DNA of 64,000 bases from Bradymonadales bacterium (GTDB lineage Bacteria > Myxococcota_A > Bradymonadia > JAFGEP01). How positions within the stretch are numbered: the stretch's first letter is position 1; the number at the start of each line of letters is the position of its first letter. This document shows positions 51,851 to 61,011 of this stretch, in pieces. The notes beneath the pieces are model-generated. The model made no database searches. It saw only the letters and a program-made list of their open reading frames with translations, and was not told the origin of the DNA. Both the position numbers and the translations under genes were made by a program. The stretch lies in the NCBI GenBank assembly GCA_016931535.1, contig JAFGEP010000096.1, positions 292,091 to 356,090 on the forward strand, given 5' to 3'.

Positions 51851-53065
51851 TCAGGGTGAGGGTGGTTTCACCACCGGCTCGGATGGGTCCGGCTGTCCGA
51901 CAGACTGAGCCGGGAGGGTGCCGGCTGGAGCCGGTGGTGTTGTTGCCGGGAAAAGGGGCTGGTTGGGCGCCTGGTAACCGGACTGCCCGGAGAGGTGACC
52001 GGGGGCCAGGATCTCGATGATCAGAGAGGCGGCGTCCTGATAGCGGCCCGCATCGGCCAGGGCGATGCTGCGGACGAGGGGGATCATCTCCAGATGTTCC
52101 TGTGCCGTGGTTCGGGTGAGCTGCTCCAGCCGGTCGACCAGCGCCAGGGCGTTGTTGGCGGTCTGGATGCCCTCGTAGGCAGACTGCCGGTGAAGTGCGT
52201 ACAGCAGGCCATAGTAGGCCGACAGGAGGGAGGGATCTTGCTCGATGGCCTGGCCGAAGCGATCGGTGGCCTGGGTGTAGTTGCCATTCACCAGGTCGAT
52301 CTGTCCCTGGGCGGCAAGGATACGGGCCGCGATGCTGGGATCGCTCTGGGTGTCATGGCCCAGGTTGCCGGCGATGCGATAGCGTTCGTGCACGAGGCCC
52401 CACCGCTCGACCGTTGCCACCGGGATCAGCGAATCGTCGGTGGGCTCGAAGCAGGCCTTGTCTTCGGCCACGAGGGCATCAGCCAGCTGCCGGTGTATCT
52501 GTTGCAGGTCGGGATGGGCGTAGCCGGTCCTGAGCAGGGTCTGGTAGAAGAAGTAGGCTCCGGTGTTTTCCTCGTTCAGAATGGGGCCGGTAGCGAGCCG
52601 CTGCCGAAAGGCCTCGAGGGCAGCCTGCTGCGAGGGAGGCGCGGAGGGGGGGACGGTCCGGTCGGCCCGATGCGAGTTGGCCTCCTCCCGTTCGCGTCTC
52701 ACGGCCGATTCTCGGTCCGCTGATCTTCGCGCCTGCCGGGCGTGGTCCAGGAAATGCTCCAGGTAGAGGTCGTAGTAGTAGACGGCCTGTTCCCAGTCCT
52801 CCAGGTAGAAATAGGCTCGAGCCAGACCGATGTAATACCTGGCCCCCGATGGTTCGGCCTGGATAGCCTGACGGAGCAGGGTAGAGGCCTGTTGATAGTC
52901 TCTCTGCCGGTAAGCACCTCGCGCCTGGTCGTAGTAAATCTGCCCCGGAGGCTCATCCGCCTGGGGGGGCTGCTGGGCCGAGGCCTCGGTCGGCAAGAGC
53001 AGCGCGCAGCACAACAGGAGGGGCAGCGGGCTTGCAGAGATCAGCGTGGGACAACCGGCTCGCAT
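51851..53065 (-). CDS. Periplasmic TPR protein
   Basis: A 404-residue exported protein. A signal peptide (about 1-30, ending EASA) leads into TPR units (AYRQRDYQQASTLLRQAIQAEPSGARYYIGLARAYFYLEDWEQAV and, after a linker, NYTQATDRFGQAIEQDPSLLSAYYGLLYAL). The C-terminus is a Pro/Ala-rich disordered tail. Its ATG overlaps the TGA of the PEGA/barrel gene by one base (TGATG), so both are probably coupled. A role as an envelope scaffold, perhaps for the barrel partner, is inference. Confidence 0.75.
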   Translation of the reverse strand: MRAGCPTLISASPLPLLLCCALLLPTEASAQQPPQADEPPGQIYYDQARGAYRQRDYQQASTLLRQAIQAEPSGARYYIGLARAYFYLEDWEQAVYYYDLYLEHFLDHARQARRSADRESAVRREREEANSHRADRTVPPSAPPSQQAALEAFRQRLATGPILNEENTGAYFFYQTLLRTGYAHPDLQQIHRQLADALVAEDKACFEPTDDSLIPVATVERWGLVHERYRIAGNLGHDTQSDPSIAARILAAQGQIDLVNGNYTQATDRFGQAIEQDPSLLSAYYGLLYALHRQSAYEGIQTANNALALVDRLEQLTRTTAQEHLEMIPLVRSIALADAGRYQDAASLIIEILAPGHLSGQSGYQAPNQPLFPATTPPAPAGTLPAQSVGQPDPSEPVVKPPSP

Positions 53066-54801
53066 CAGAACACCTCCGGTCCACCATGACCTGGCAGGCT
53101 GGTGGCGGCCAGGTCGTCGGTTTCTCCTGGTCCTCCGCCAAACAGGCGGTTCAAACCGAAGATGTCCTCCCAGGTAATCCCCATGCCGAGATTGGCACCC
53201 AGGAAGAGATCGGAGTCGTCATGACTCAGGTCGTCGCCGATGACAAAGGAGGCCCGGAGAAACAGCGCGTCGTTCAGATACAGGCGCAGACCGGCATCCA
53301 CAGACCAGATCCAGCCGCTGCGCGTGAAGCCGCCCGATTGTCCGGTCGGATCGGTTGCATCGAACAGCTCCCAGGCTCGGCCAAACCCGCCCTGCAGATA
53401 CAGAGACCATAGCTCGTTGATCAGCAGGCGCGCTCCGGGATGCAGGAATTGAACCTCCACCCGGGTGACGCCAGATACCTCTCCCACCACCACCTGTTCA
53501 TCACCCGAACCGGAAGCGCTGGGAGCCATGATCACCCGCCCGCCCTCCGGTTCCGAACCGCCTGTGCCGGCATACGCCAGGACCAGGGATAACAGACCGA
53601 TCTCGAAGTATCGGGAGGAGTAGCCCAGGTTGACCTCGGCACCGAGACTGTCGAGGGGGAGGAAAAAAGAGGAGCAAGAACCGTCATCGCTGCCGGGGCA
53701 ACGGATGGTGTAGGATCGTTCTCCGATCGAGCCGGAGGAGCCGGAGAAGCCGCTTTCCGAACCGGTGTAGTGGAAGCCTCCCTGGACATAGAAGGGGCGC
53801 TCGTAGACGTAGCCCATCAGCCTTCGCCGCCGCGCCTGGGGCGACTCGCTCAGGTCGATCCGCAGGTGGGTGTCGGTTCCGGGTAGCAGGTCCACCAGCC
53901 GCTCGTCGGGGGTACAATCGACCGCCTCTAGCCTGATGGTGTGGACGCCTGGCTGCAGCCGGATGGGGCGGGTCATGTCGGCTATCGGCTGTCCGTCAAC
54001 CAGCAAGACGGCTTGTGGGGTAATGGTCTGAACGAGTAGCTGGGCGTACTCGCGTTGTAGCTCGGTGTCGACCGATCGGATCTCCTCGGGTCTGATCTCC
54101 AGGGTTTGCTGGTAACCGTGATACCCCTCCAGCTCCACCCGGACGGGGTAGATTCCGACGGGAACCTGCAATCGAAGCGGTGTGAGGCCGATCTGCCGGT
54201 CATCGAGAAACACGGTGGCCTCCGCCGGGATGCTCTGGACGACCAGGGTCCCGGTGGCGCCGAGAAAGTCATTGACCAGGCGAAAGGCGGTGTCCCGCAC
54301 GCCGGCTCCGGTGAACTCCAGGAGATGGGAAGCGGGGGAACCGACCTGGCTGATGGTGAGGGTCATGCGGTTGCCCTCATCGTAGACGCGCACGGTGGCG
54401 AGGATGTCGAGCCGCAGCGCCTGGGCCACCGCCTGGGGGAGATCGGGGCATGGCGCAGTTCCCGCCAGGCAGCCGGGGATCGGCATTCCGTCGCGCTGCA
54501 ACGCTTCGGCCAACCCTTGAACATCGACGAGATGCTGGGAGTCGGTGGCACTGGACAACAGGTCGCCAAACAGATCGGCCACGACCTCTCGCGTGATGGC
54601 GGCATCGGGGGCGGTCTCGATCAGCCAGAGGATGGCGCGTCGCTCCTGGGCACGAGCGGGTAGGGCCAGCAGAGCGGCGAACGCCAGGAGCAGCGTAAGG
54701 GCGGCCGCGGCCCGCCAGGCCCCCGATGCACCTCGGCATCTGGGGCGATGGCCTGGGTCTGGATGGGACCGCCGAACAACGGCGGGTAGTGTCAAGCACA
54801 T
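53065..54801 (-). CDS. PEGA-domain/outer-membrane barrel-like protein
   Basis: A 578-residue exported protein. The signal peptide spans about 1-51 (long basic n-region, then ALTLLLAFAALLALPARA). A helical domain follows, then a PEGA domain at about 184-240 (TLVVQSIPAEATVFLDDRQIGLTPLRLQVPVGIYPVRVELEGYH) and a second PEGA-like unit (LLVQTITPQAVLLVDGQPI). The C-terminal half (about 330-578) is made of beta strands, consistent with a barrel. PEGA domains are often found on cell-surface proteins. GGGGG is 8 bases before the ATG. Confidence 0.78.
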   Translation of the reverse strand: MCLTLPAVVRRSHPDPGHRPRCRGASGAWRAAAALTLLLAFAALLALPARAQERRAILWLIETAPDAAITREVVADLFGDLLSSATDSQHLVDVQGLAEALQRDGMPIPGCLAGTAPCPDLPQAVAQALRLDILATVRVYDEGNRMTLTISQVGSPASHLLEFTGAGVRDTAFRLVNDFLGATGTLVVQSIPAEATVFLDDRQIGLTPLRLQVPVGIYPVRVELEGYHGYQQTLEIRPEEIRSVDTELQREYAQLLVQTITPQAVLLVDGQPIADMTRPIRLQPGVHTIRLEAVDCTPDERLVDLLPGTDTHLRIDLSESPQARRRRLMGYVYERPFYVQGGFHYTGSESGFSGSSGSIGERSYTIRCPGSDDGSCSSFFLPLDSLGAEVNLGYSSRYFEIGLLSLVLAYAGTGGSEPEGGRVIMAPSASGSGDEQVVVGEVSGVTRVEVQFLHPGARLLINELWSLYLQGGFGRAWELFDATDPTGQSGGFTRSGWIWSVDAGLRLYLNDALFLRASFVIGDDLSHDDSDLFLGANLGMGITWEDIFGLNRLFGGGPGETDDLAATSLPGHGGPEVF

Positions 54802-54869
54802 GGGAGAACCCCCGATCAGAGCCTGCCCTGCCGCGATTTGCAGTACCAGGGCTAACCCGAGACAGGGTA

Positions 54870-54896
54870 GTTATATTTCATGTCGCTGGGGAGCAA
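54870..54896 (-). promoter_or_regulatory. Possible promoter for the PEGA/TPR genes
   Basis: TATAAC (54875-54870) on the minus strand has TTGCTC (54896-54891) upstream, but the spacer is only 15 bases. Weak. Confidence 0.28.
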
Positions 54897-54939
54897 CAGC
54901 CCGCTGGCGAAAGGGGCATCAAGGGGCAGGCAGGTCGGG

Positions 54940-55722
54940 CTATTGGAACAGGCCACCGCGGCCGGGGTCGAAGGAGCGATCTTGCCAGCCGCTTTCATCG
55001 GCCCCTTCCCAGTTCACCTGGGTGCAGTAGGTCATGCCACCCTCCGAGTGGTTCTGCTCGAAGTACTGGGGTTCTCCCAGGATGCCGAACCCCTCGACCT
55101 CATCCTGGATCTGCCTGATGAAGGAGGCCCAAGGGTTGCGGCAGACCTTGATCCCCTGGATGTGGGCCTCGTTCCAGAGCTGTTGGCAGCAGTTGTCCTC
55201 CCCCTCCTGCCGGGGGCAATGGTCGACATAGGTGGAACGATCCAGGCAGGATGGTCCGGTGCGGGTATCCCTCAGGTCGGCTCCGTCGAGGATGGCGCTG
55301 TCGAAGTTGGCCCCCCGGATGTCGGCTCCGACCAGGTTGGCGCCGGTGAGGTTGGCGTTGTGAAAGTCCGCCTCGGCCAGCCGGGCGCCTGCCAGGTTGG
55401 CGTTGCGGAGGTTGCTCCAGGCGAGGTTGGCCTGGTAGAGGTCGGTGCGCTCGGCGATGACCCGTTCCAGGTTGCCCTCGTACAGTTGAGCGCGGACCAT
55501 GTCGAGGCCGGAGACGTTGGCATCGACGAAGATGGCCTTGACCAGGTCCTGTCCGCGAAACCGGTCGCCCTGGTCGCGGAGATCCTGACCGGTGAAGTCC
55601 TTGGGGCCGAACGGATTCCCGAAGAGCAAGTAGTACACGATCAGGGCACCACCTGCCAGGATGGCCCCACCGATCGCCTTGCCCCTGGAACTGGGGCCCG
55701 ATTTTGGTTGGGAAGAACTCAC
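54940..55722 (-). CDS. Membrane-anchored pentapeptide-repeat protein
   Basis: A 260-residue protein with one membrane helix (about 16-36, AIGGAILAGGALIVYYLLF). A pentapeptide-repeat stretch follows with A(N/D)L(x)(G/x) units (GNLERVIAERTDLYQANLAWSNLRNANLAGARLAEADFHNANLTGANLVGADIRGANFD, about 83-142), a right-handed quadrilateral beta-helix. The C-terminal 110 residues contain six cysteines (SCLDR, DHCP, DNCCQQ, KVCR, TYCT), so the tail may be disulfide-rich. GTG 55722 has AGGTGATG at 6-7 bases. Whether it sits in or outside the membrane is unsure. Confidence 0.75.
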   Translation of the reverse strand: MSSSQPKSGPSSRGKAIGGAILAGGALIVYYLLFGNPFGPKDFTGQDLRDQGDRFRGQDLVKAIFVDANVSGLDMVRAQLYEGNLERVIAERTDLYQANLAWSNLRNANLAGARLAEADFHNANLTGANLVGADIRGANFDSAILDGADLRDTRTGPSCLDRSTYVDHCPRQEGEDNCCQQLWNEAHIQGIKVCRNPWASFIRQIQDEVEGFGILGEPQYFEQNHSEGGMTYCTQVNWEGADESGWQDRSFDPGRGGLFQ

Positions 55723-55801
55723 GGCATCACCTATGGGTCAATGAAATGGACTGTTCCTTAAAAGTAAGCTGCCCTCGGCATGGTGCAAGGGATGAACGGG
55801 C

Positions 55802-56995
<1,194 letters not shown>

Positions 56996-57146
56996 GGTCG
57001 ATATCCTCCTTCTTGGGACGCGTTCGAATCTCTGGGTGCGGTGGGACCTCCGCCCATCTCGGTCGGGCAGCTCGAAGACGACCCCTACCAGACAGGGCGA
57101 AAAGCCGGTCTGGGCTTTAGCAGGTTTGGCGCCGCCTTTCCAGATC

Positions 57147-58298
57147 TCAGCGCACCCATTGGGGCAGTTCGGTCTGCAGGGACGCTGGCGAGGAGCTGGA
57201 AACCGATTCGGAAGCCGTGGGAGACCCCGCCAAAAGGTCCCACAGCAACAGGACGGTGCCCGAGGTCACGGCGACCGTGCCCAGAATCGTCAGGGTCACA
57301 CCCCCTCCAAAGGTGTCGAATACCTCGGGACAGGTGGCTTCGTCCGCGTCGGAACAGGACGGATCCCCGTCGATGGCCAACAGGATGGCTCCAACCACCA
57401 GGGCGGCGATGCCGGTGCCCCCGATCACACTTCCCCAGGCGGTGGTGTCCACCCCATCGAGCCAGCCACCCCGCCTTGCAGAGGGAGCCGCAGGCGTCTC
57501 CTGTCGATTGAGCCGGATGGCGATGTCCAGGTCCTGTCCGCCGGGTTCGACCTCCACCAGCTCATCGATCGGCTCATAGCCTGTGAGGGAGACCCGGAGG
57601 CGGTGGGTACCGGGAGGCACGTCGGTCCTGGCGGAGCCGGTTCCCAGAAACCGCTGGTCCAGGTAGATCTCGGCAGCTTGCGGCTCGGCGCGGATGGACA
57701 GGCTGCTGCCGATGGGGGTCGGAGCGGGTGTCGAGATCTCGGTCTCTTGAACGACGGGAGGGGTGGGGATGGTGGGCAGGGGTTCCGGAACTTGGGAGAC
57801 GACCTCTTCCTCCTGGACGGTGGGAACGGCGGCGATGGCGGAACGAGCGAGCCGAGAGAGCTGGGTGGCCGCTTCCTCGACGGTGCACAGGGGGCAATCC
57901 GAGTCGCTGAAGAAGAGCCCTTCGCCGTCCGGAAGGCGATAGACGTCCACGGTGAAGGTGTAGATCCGCCCCGTCTCCGAGACCGAGAAAAGCACGGCGG
58001 CCTGTCCGCTGGTGAGCTCGGCCAGTTCGGCGGAGCAGACGGGATCGCCCGCACAGCTCATCAGCCGGTCGGCCTGGTCACCCAAGAGCCCCCGGGTGGC
58101 CTGTTCGTTGAGCACCTGGTGGGTTCGCGGGGCGATCAGACCCTGGTAGATGGCGTTGTCAAGTTGCTCTATGACCCCTGGAGAGAGGTCGGAATCGTGT
58201 TGGGTTTGCAGGGTAATGACCCACCCCTGGGCAGACGCCTTCTCCTGCATTCCGACAAGAACCAGGCAGATCGCCAGTGAGATGGCCTTCGCATTCAT
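57147..58298 (-). CDS. PEGA-domain membrane protein
   Basis: A 383-residue protein starting [24 protein letters not shown], a signal peptide. An N-terminal globular part with cysteines ([12 protein letters not shown]), a Pro-rich linker (about 160-195), one PEGA domain (about 214-268, [21 protein letters not shown]) and two C-terminal membrane helices follow. A short Ser-rich tail ends the protein. GGGGGTG precedes the ATG. The layout suggests an envelope protein of myxobacterial type, in which PEGA is displayed outside and anchored by its C-terminus. Confidence 0.74.
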   Translation of the reverse strand: MNAKAISLAICLVLVGMQEKASAQGWVITLQTQHDSDLSPGVIEQLDNAIYQGLIAPRTHQVLNEQATRGLLGDQADRLMSCAGDPVCSAELAELTSGQAAVLFSVSETGRIYTFTVDVYRLPDGEGLFFSDSDCPLCTVEEAATQLSRLARSAIAAVPTVQEEEVVSQVPEPLPTIPTPPVVQETEISTPAPTPIGSSLSIRAEPQAAEIYLDQRFLGTGSARTDVPPGTHRLRVSLTGYEPIDELVEVEPGGQDLDIAIRLNRQETPAAPSARRGGWLDGVDTTAWGSVIGGTGIAALVVGAILLAIDGDPSCSDADEATCPEVFDTFGGGVTLTILGTVAVTSGTVLLLWDLLAGSPTASESVSSSSPASLQTELPQWVR

Positions 58299-58346
58299 GA
58301 TGACACCCCCGAATCCTTGTGGTCTTGCGGAGAGTAGCATACCCGC

Positions 58347-59804
58347 TCAGGTGGAGTTTCGGAAAGAGCGATCGATCCGCAGCAAGCCGACCGATGCGAT
58401 CAGGCGAAAAGCCAGCAGGTCGTGGTGCAGAAACCGGTAGTAGAGCTCCTCGAACTGAGCCGGCTGCTGGCGCACACTTTCCTCCAGAAAGGCATAGGCG
58501 ACGGCGACCTGGTCCGCCCGGTCGGAGAATAGGGCCGTAGCTTGCAGCGGTACGGTAGCAAAATAAAGCCGAGCGCTCAATCCCTGCACCTGAGGGTCGT
58601 CCCGTTCGAGCAGCGCCGCCAGCTGAGGTTGGCAGGTCGCAATGACCGGCTGGATGGTGGCGGTCTCCCGGTAGGACCAGAGAAAACGCAAAACAGGGTA
58701 GGGATCGGGCAGGACCCGCAGGGCGGCGCAGAGTCGGTCGGCCATGCCACGGGGTTCCAGCTGGCTCAATGTCTGCCCGGCCAGCTGGACGACACCGGGA
58801 TGGCCGTCGGAAAGCAGGTCGAGCAGGTTGGCGGCAGGGACACCCAGGGTGATGAGCCCGGCGATGGCGGCCTCGCGGATCTCGGGCCGGTTATGGTTCC
58901 GGAACGCCTCCAGGTGCTGGCGCAGCTCTGGTTCGGGAAGGTGAACCAGCGCCCGCAGGACATCGGGGATCAGCTCCTGCTCGCCGCTGCGCAAGATCTC
59001 GAGCACCTCGGGCAGAACCGACTCGTCTCCGATGGTGGCCAGCGCCAGCCGAGCCCAGGTTTGTTCGGCAACAAGGCCATGGCGACTCACCCAGCGCAGA
59101 TGGGGCCAGGCATTGGGCGATCCGACTCTGGCCAGCACCACCAGGGCCAGCATCCGCCTGTCGGGACTGTCGGCCAACAGGTCGGCGTGGATGGCGTCGA
59201 GCGCATCTGGCTGGCCCCCCTGGACCAGCGCCTGGACCGTGGCGGTCAGCGTCGTGGCGTCCTGGGCCTGCAATAGCTGGCGGATGCGGGCCTCAGGTAA
59301 AAGGGAGATGTCTGCCGGGTGGTCAACCAGGTGATGGAGCACCAGCTGTACACTCTCGAGGGCGGGATCGGCCAGGATGGCCTGCAGGGTCAGCTCGCGA
59401 ATCCGAGGTGTCCCTTCCGCGAGCAGGAGGTCAACCAGCAGCTGGCGGGCCTGGGGCTCTCCGGAGGGGGAGATGAGGCTGTTCAGCCGGTCTTCCACCA
59501 GGGCAGGGTCCCGCTCGATCAGGGCGGCCACAGCGCTGGCGCGGACGATGGGCTGGGGATCTTGCAGGTGGTCCTGGATGTCGCCCCAGACCTCCTGGTC
59601 GTCGGCCAAGGCGGCGATCCGGACCGCCTCGGCGCGAAGGATCGGGTCGGAGGCGTTCAGACCAGAGCGCAGAATGGAGAGTAGCTCCTGGCGGGAGATC
59701 CGTTCCTGCCGAGGTTGACAACCGCCAACCAACAGGGCGATGGCGCACAGGAAAAAGACGGGCGCCAACCAAGACGGGTCCTGGCGTGTGCCCTTGCGAC
59801 TCAT
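58347..59804 (-). CDS. HEAT-repeat lipoprotein
   Basis: A 485-residue protein starting MSRKGTRQDPSWLAPVFF with a lipobox ending LLVGGC, so it is lipidated. The rest is a string of HEAT units with alternating helices (DPILRAEAVRIAALADDQEVWGDIQDHLQDPQPIVRASAVAAL; and many further units). No enzyme motifs are seen. ATG 59804 overlaps the stop of the lipase-like gene by four bases (ATGA), so translation is coupled. The role may be a scaffold in the inner or outer membrane; the reason for coupling to a lipase is unknown. Confidence 0.8.
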   Translation of the reverse strand: MSRKGTRQDPSWLAPVFFLCAIALLVGGCQPRQERISRQELLSILRSGLNASDPILRAEAVRIAALADDQEVWGDIQDHLQDPQPIVRASAVAALIERDPALVEDRLNSLISPSGEPQARQLLVDLLLAEGTPRIRELTLQAILADPALESVQLVLHHLVDHPADISLLPEARIRQLLQAQDATTLTATVQALVQGGQPDALDAIHADLLADSPDRRMLALVVLARVGSPNAWPHLRWVSRHGLVAEQTWARLALATIGDESVLPEVLEILRSGEQELIPDVLRALVHLPEPELRQHLEAFRNHNRPEIREAAIAGLITLGVPAANLLDLLSDGHPGVVQLAGQTLSQLEPRGMADRLCAALRVLPDPYPVLRFLWSYRETATIQPVIATCQPQLAALLERDDPQVQGLSARLYFATVPLQATALFSDRADQVAVAYAFLEESVRQQPAQFEELYYRFLHHDLLAFRLIASVGLLRIDRSFRNST

Positions 59805-60655
59805 TGACCTGCAGCCCGGTCGCCGATCCACTGGATGACCTCGGCAATGATCTCGGGTCCCTGCGATTCGTTGTAGATCTCGTGGAACAGCCCAGGATAC
59901 AAGGTGATCTGCTTGTCTTCGGAGCCGAGCCGATCCACCATCTGCTGCGTACTCTCCTTGGAGACCAGCCGATCCTCCTCGGCCTGGAGCACCCGGATGG
60001 GACATCCAATTTGGGGGGCCAGCTCGAGCCCTCGAACCTGAGCCCGCTTGGTCTCCGTGTACCATCGGGCGCTGGCCACGTGATGGATGAGGGGGTCGGT
60101 CCGATACCGTTCGACTACCTCTTTCTGGTGGGAGAGGTCGGTAGCATCGACTCCGTTGGGGAGCAAGAACCCGGGAAAGATTCGGCTCATCAGTTTGCCC
60201 AGCGTGTTTTTCCAACCCGGGATCTGAATTGCGAACCCCATGAGGGGGGAAGAAACCACGGCGCCGGCCACCTTGGGTTGCCGTTCGGCGAGGTAGAGCT
60301 CGCAGATGAGACCGCCCAACGAGTGGCCCATGAGGAAGAGGGGACAGGGGAGCTTCCGGCTGTTCACGGCTTCGAGGACGGTAGCCAGGTCATTCAGGTA
60401 GTCGTCGAAGCGCAGGATGTGACCCCGTTTGCCATCGGAACGCCCGTGTCCGCGCAGGTCGAAGTGGAACATGGCGAACCCAGCGGCGACCATCTGGTCG
60501 ATCAGGGCGGTGTAGCGGCCGGAGTACTCCCCGAAACCGTGGACGAGGACCACCGCGGCTCGGGGATCCTGCGTGGGGAGGTCCGCATCAAAATAGAGGG
60601 AGATGCCACGGGTGGAGGTCAAAAAGCTGTTTCCTGGAGCCTGGTTATCGTTCAT
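59801..60655 (-). CDS. Monoacylglycerol-lipase-like alpha/beta hydrolase
   Basis: A 284-residue cytoplasmic alpha/beta hydrolase. It shows VHGFGEYSGRY (38-48, oxyanion region), the nucleophile elbow GHSLGG with Ser112, an acid in AEEDRLV (Asp228) and His258 in LFHEIYNE, a full catalytic triad. Similarity to monoacylglycerol lipases and lysophospholipases (Serine aminopeptidase S33 group) is clear. It would cleave a lipid ester or similar substrate. It lies upstream of and overlaps the HEAT lipoprotein gene. Confidence 0.88.
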   Translation of the reverse strand: MNDNQAPGNSFLTSTRGISLYFDADLPTQDPRAAVVLVHGFGEYSGRYTALIDQMVAAGFAMFHFDLRGHGRSDGKRGHILRFDDYLNDLATVLEAVNSRKLPCPLFLMGHSLGGLICELYLAERQPKVAGAVVSSPLMGFAIQIPGWKNTLGKLMSRIFPGFLLPNGVDATDLSHQKEVVERYRTDPLIHHVASARWYTETKRAQVRGLELAPQIGCPIRVLQAEEDRLVSKESTQQMVDRLGSEDKQITLYPGLFHEIYNESQGPEIIAEVIQWIGDRAAGQ

Positions 60656-60833
60656 CTCTGCTCCTTGGCAAGTCTCGGTTCCCGACGACCCGGATGCGCA
60701 ATCGTGAAGCTCTTTCCTATCACGACCGGGAGCGTTTTGGATACCTGTTGCACATCATTTTGCCGCGGGTGAGGGCACCGCACCGGGAGAGAGGGGGTTG
60801 GCCGCCGCCAGGGCGATGGGTTGGTCATACCCG

Positions 60834-60861
60834 TTTACGCCTGCGGGCAGGCTGTTATGAT
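60834..60861 (+). promoter_or_regulatory. Candidate promoter for the Ser/Thr kinase gene
   Basis: TTTACG (60834-60839) and TATGAT (60856-60861) are 16 bases apart in the 356-base spacer between the hydrolase and kinase genes. It would give a leader of about 145 bases. Nothing else in that spacer is convincing. Confidence 0.45.
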
Positions 60862-61011
60862 GGAAGTTGCTGGAATGAACTGGGGGCTTGACCGCTTCTT
60901 GGCTGTGAAAGCGCCGTCATGGTTCCAGCGACGGCCGGCGGGACAGTCCATCAGGTAATGGGCTCTCGAGGGGTATCCCGGGAGTCCGTGTGCGTTCACA
61001 GGTGGCAGGCC

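Noticed and set aside
57013..57034. TTCGAATC-like T-loop suggesting a tRNA near the kbl start
   Set aside because: No acceptor stem, D-arm or anticodon arm can be formed around it.
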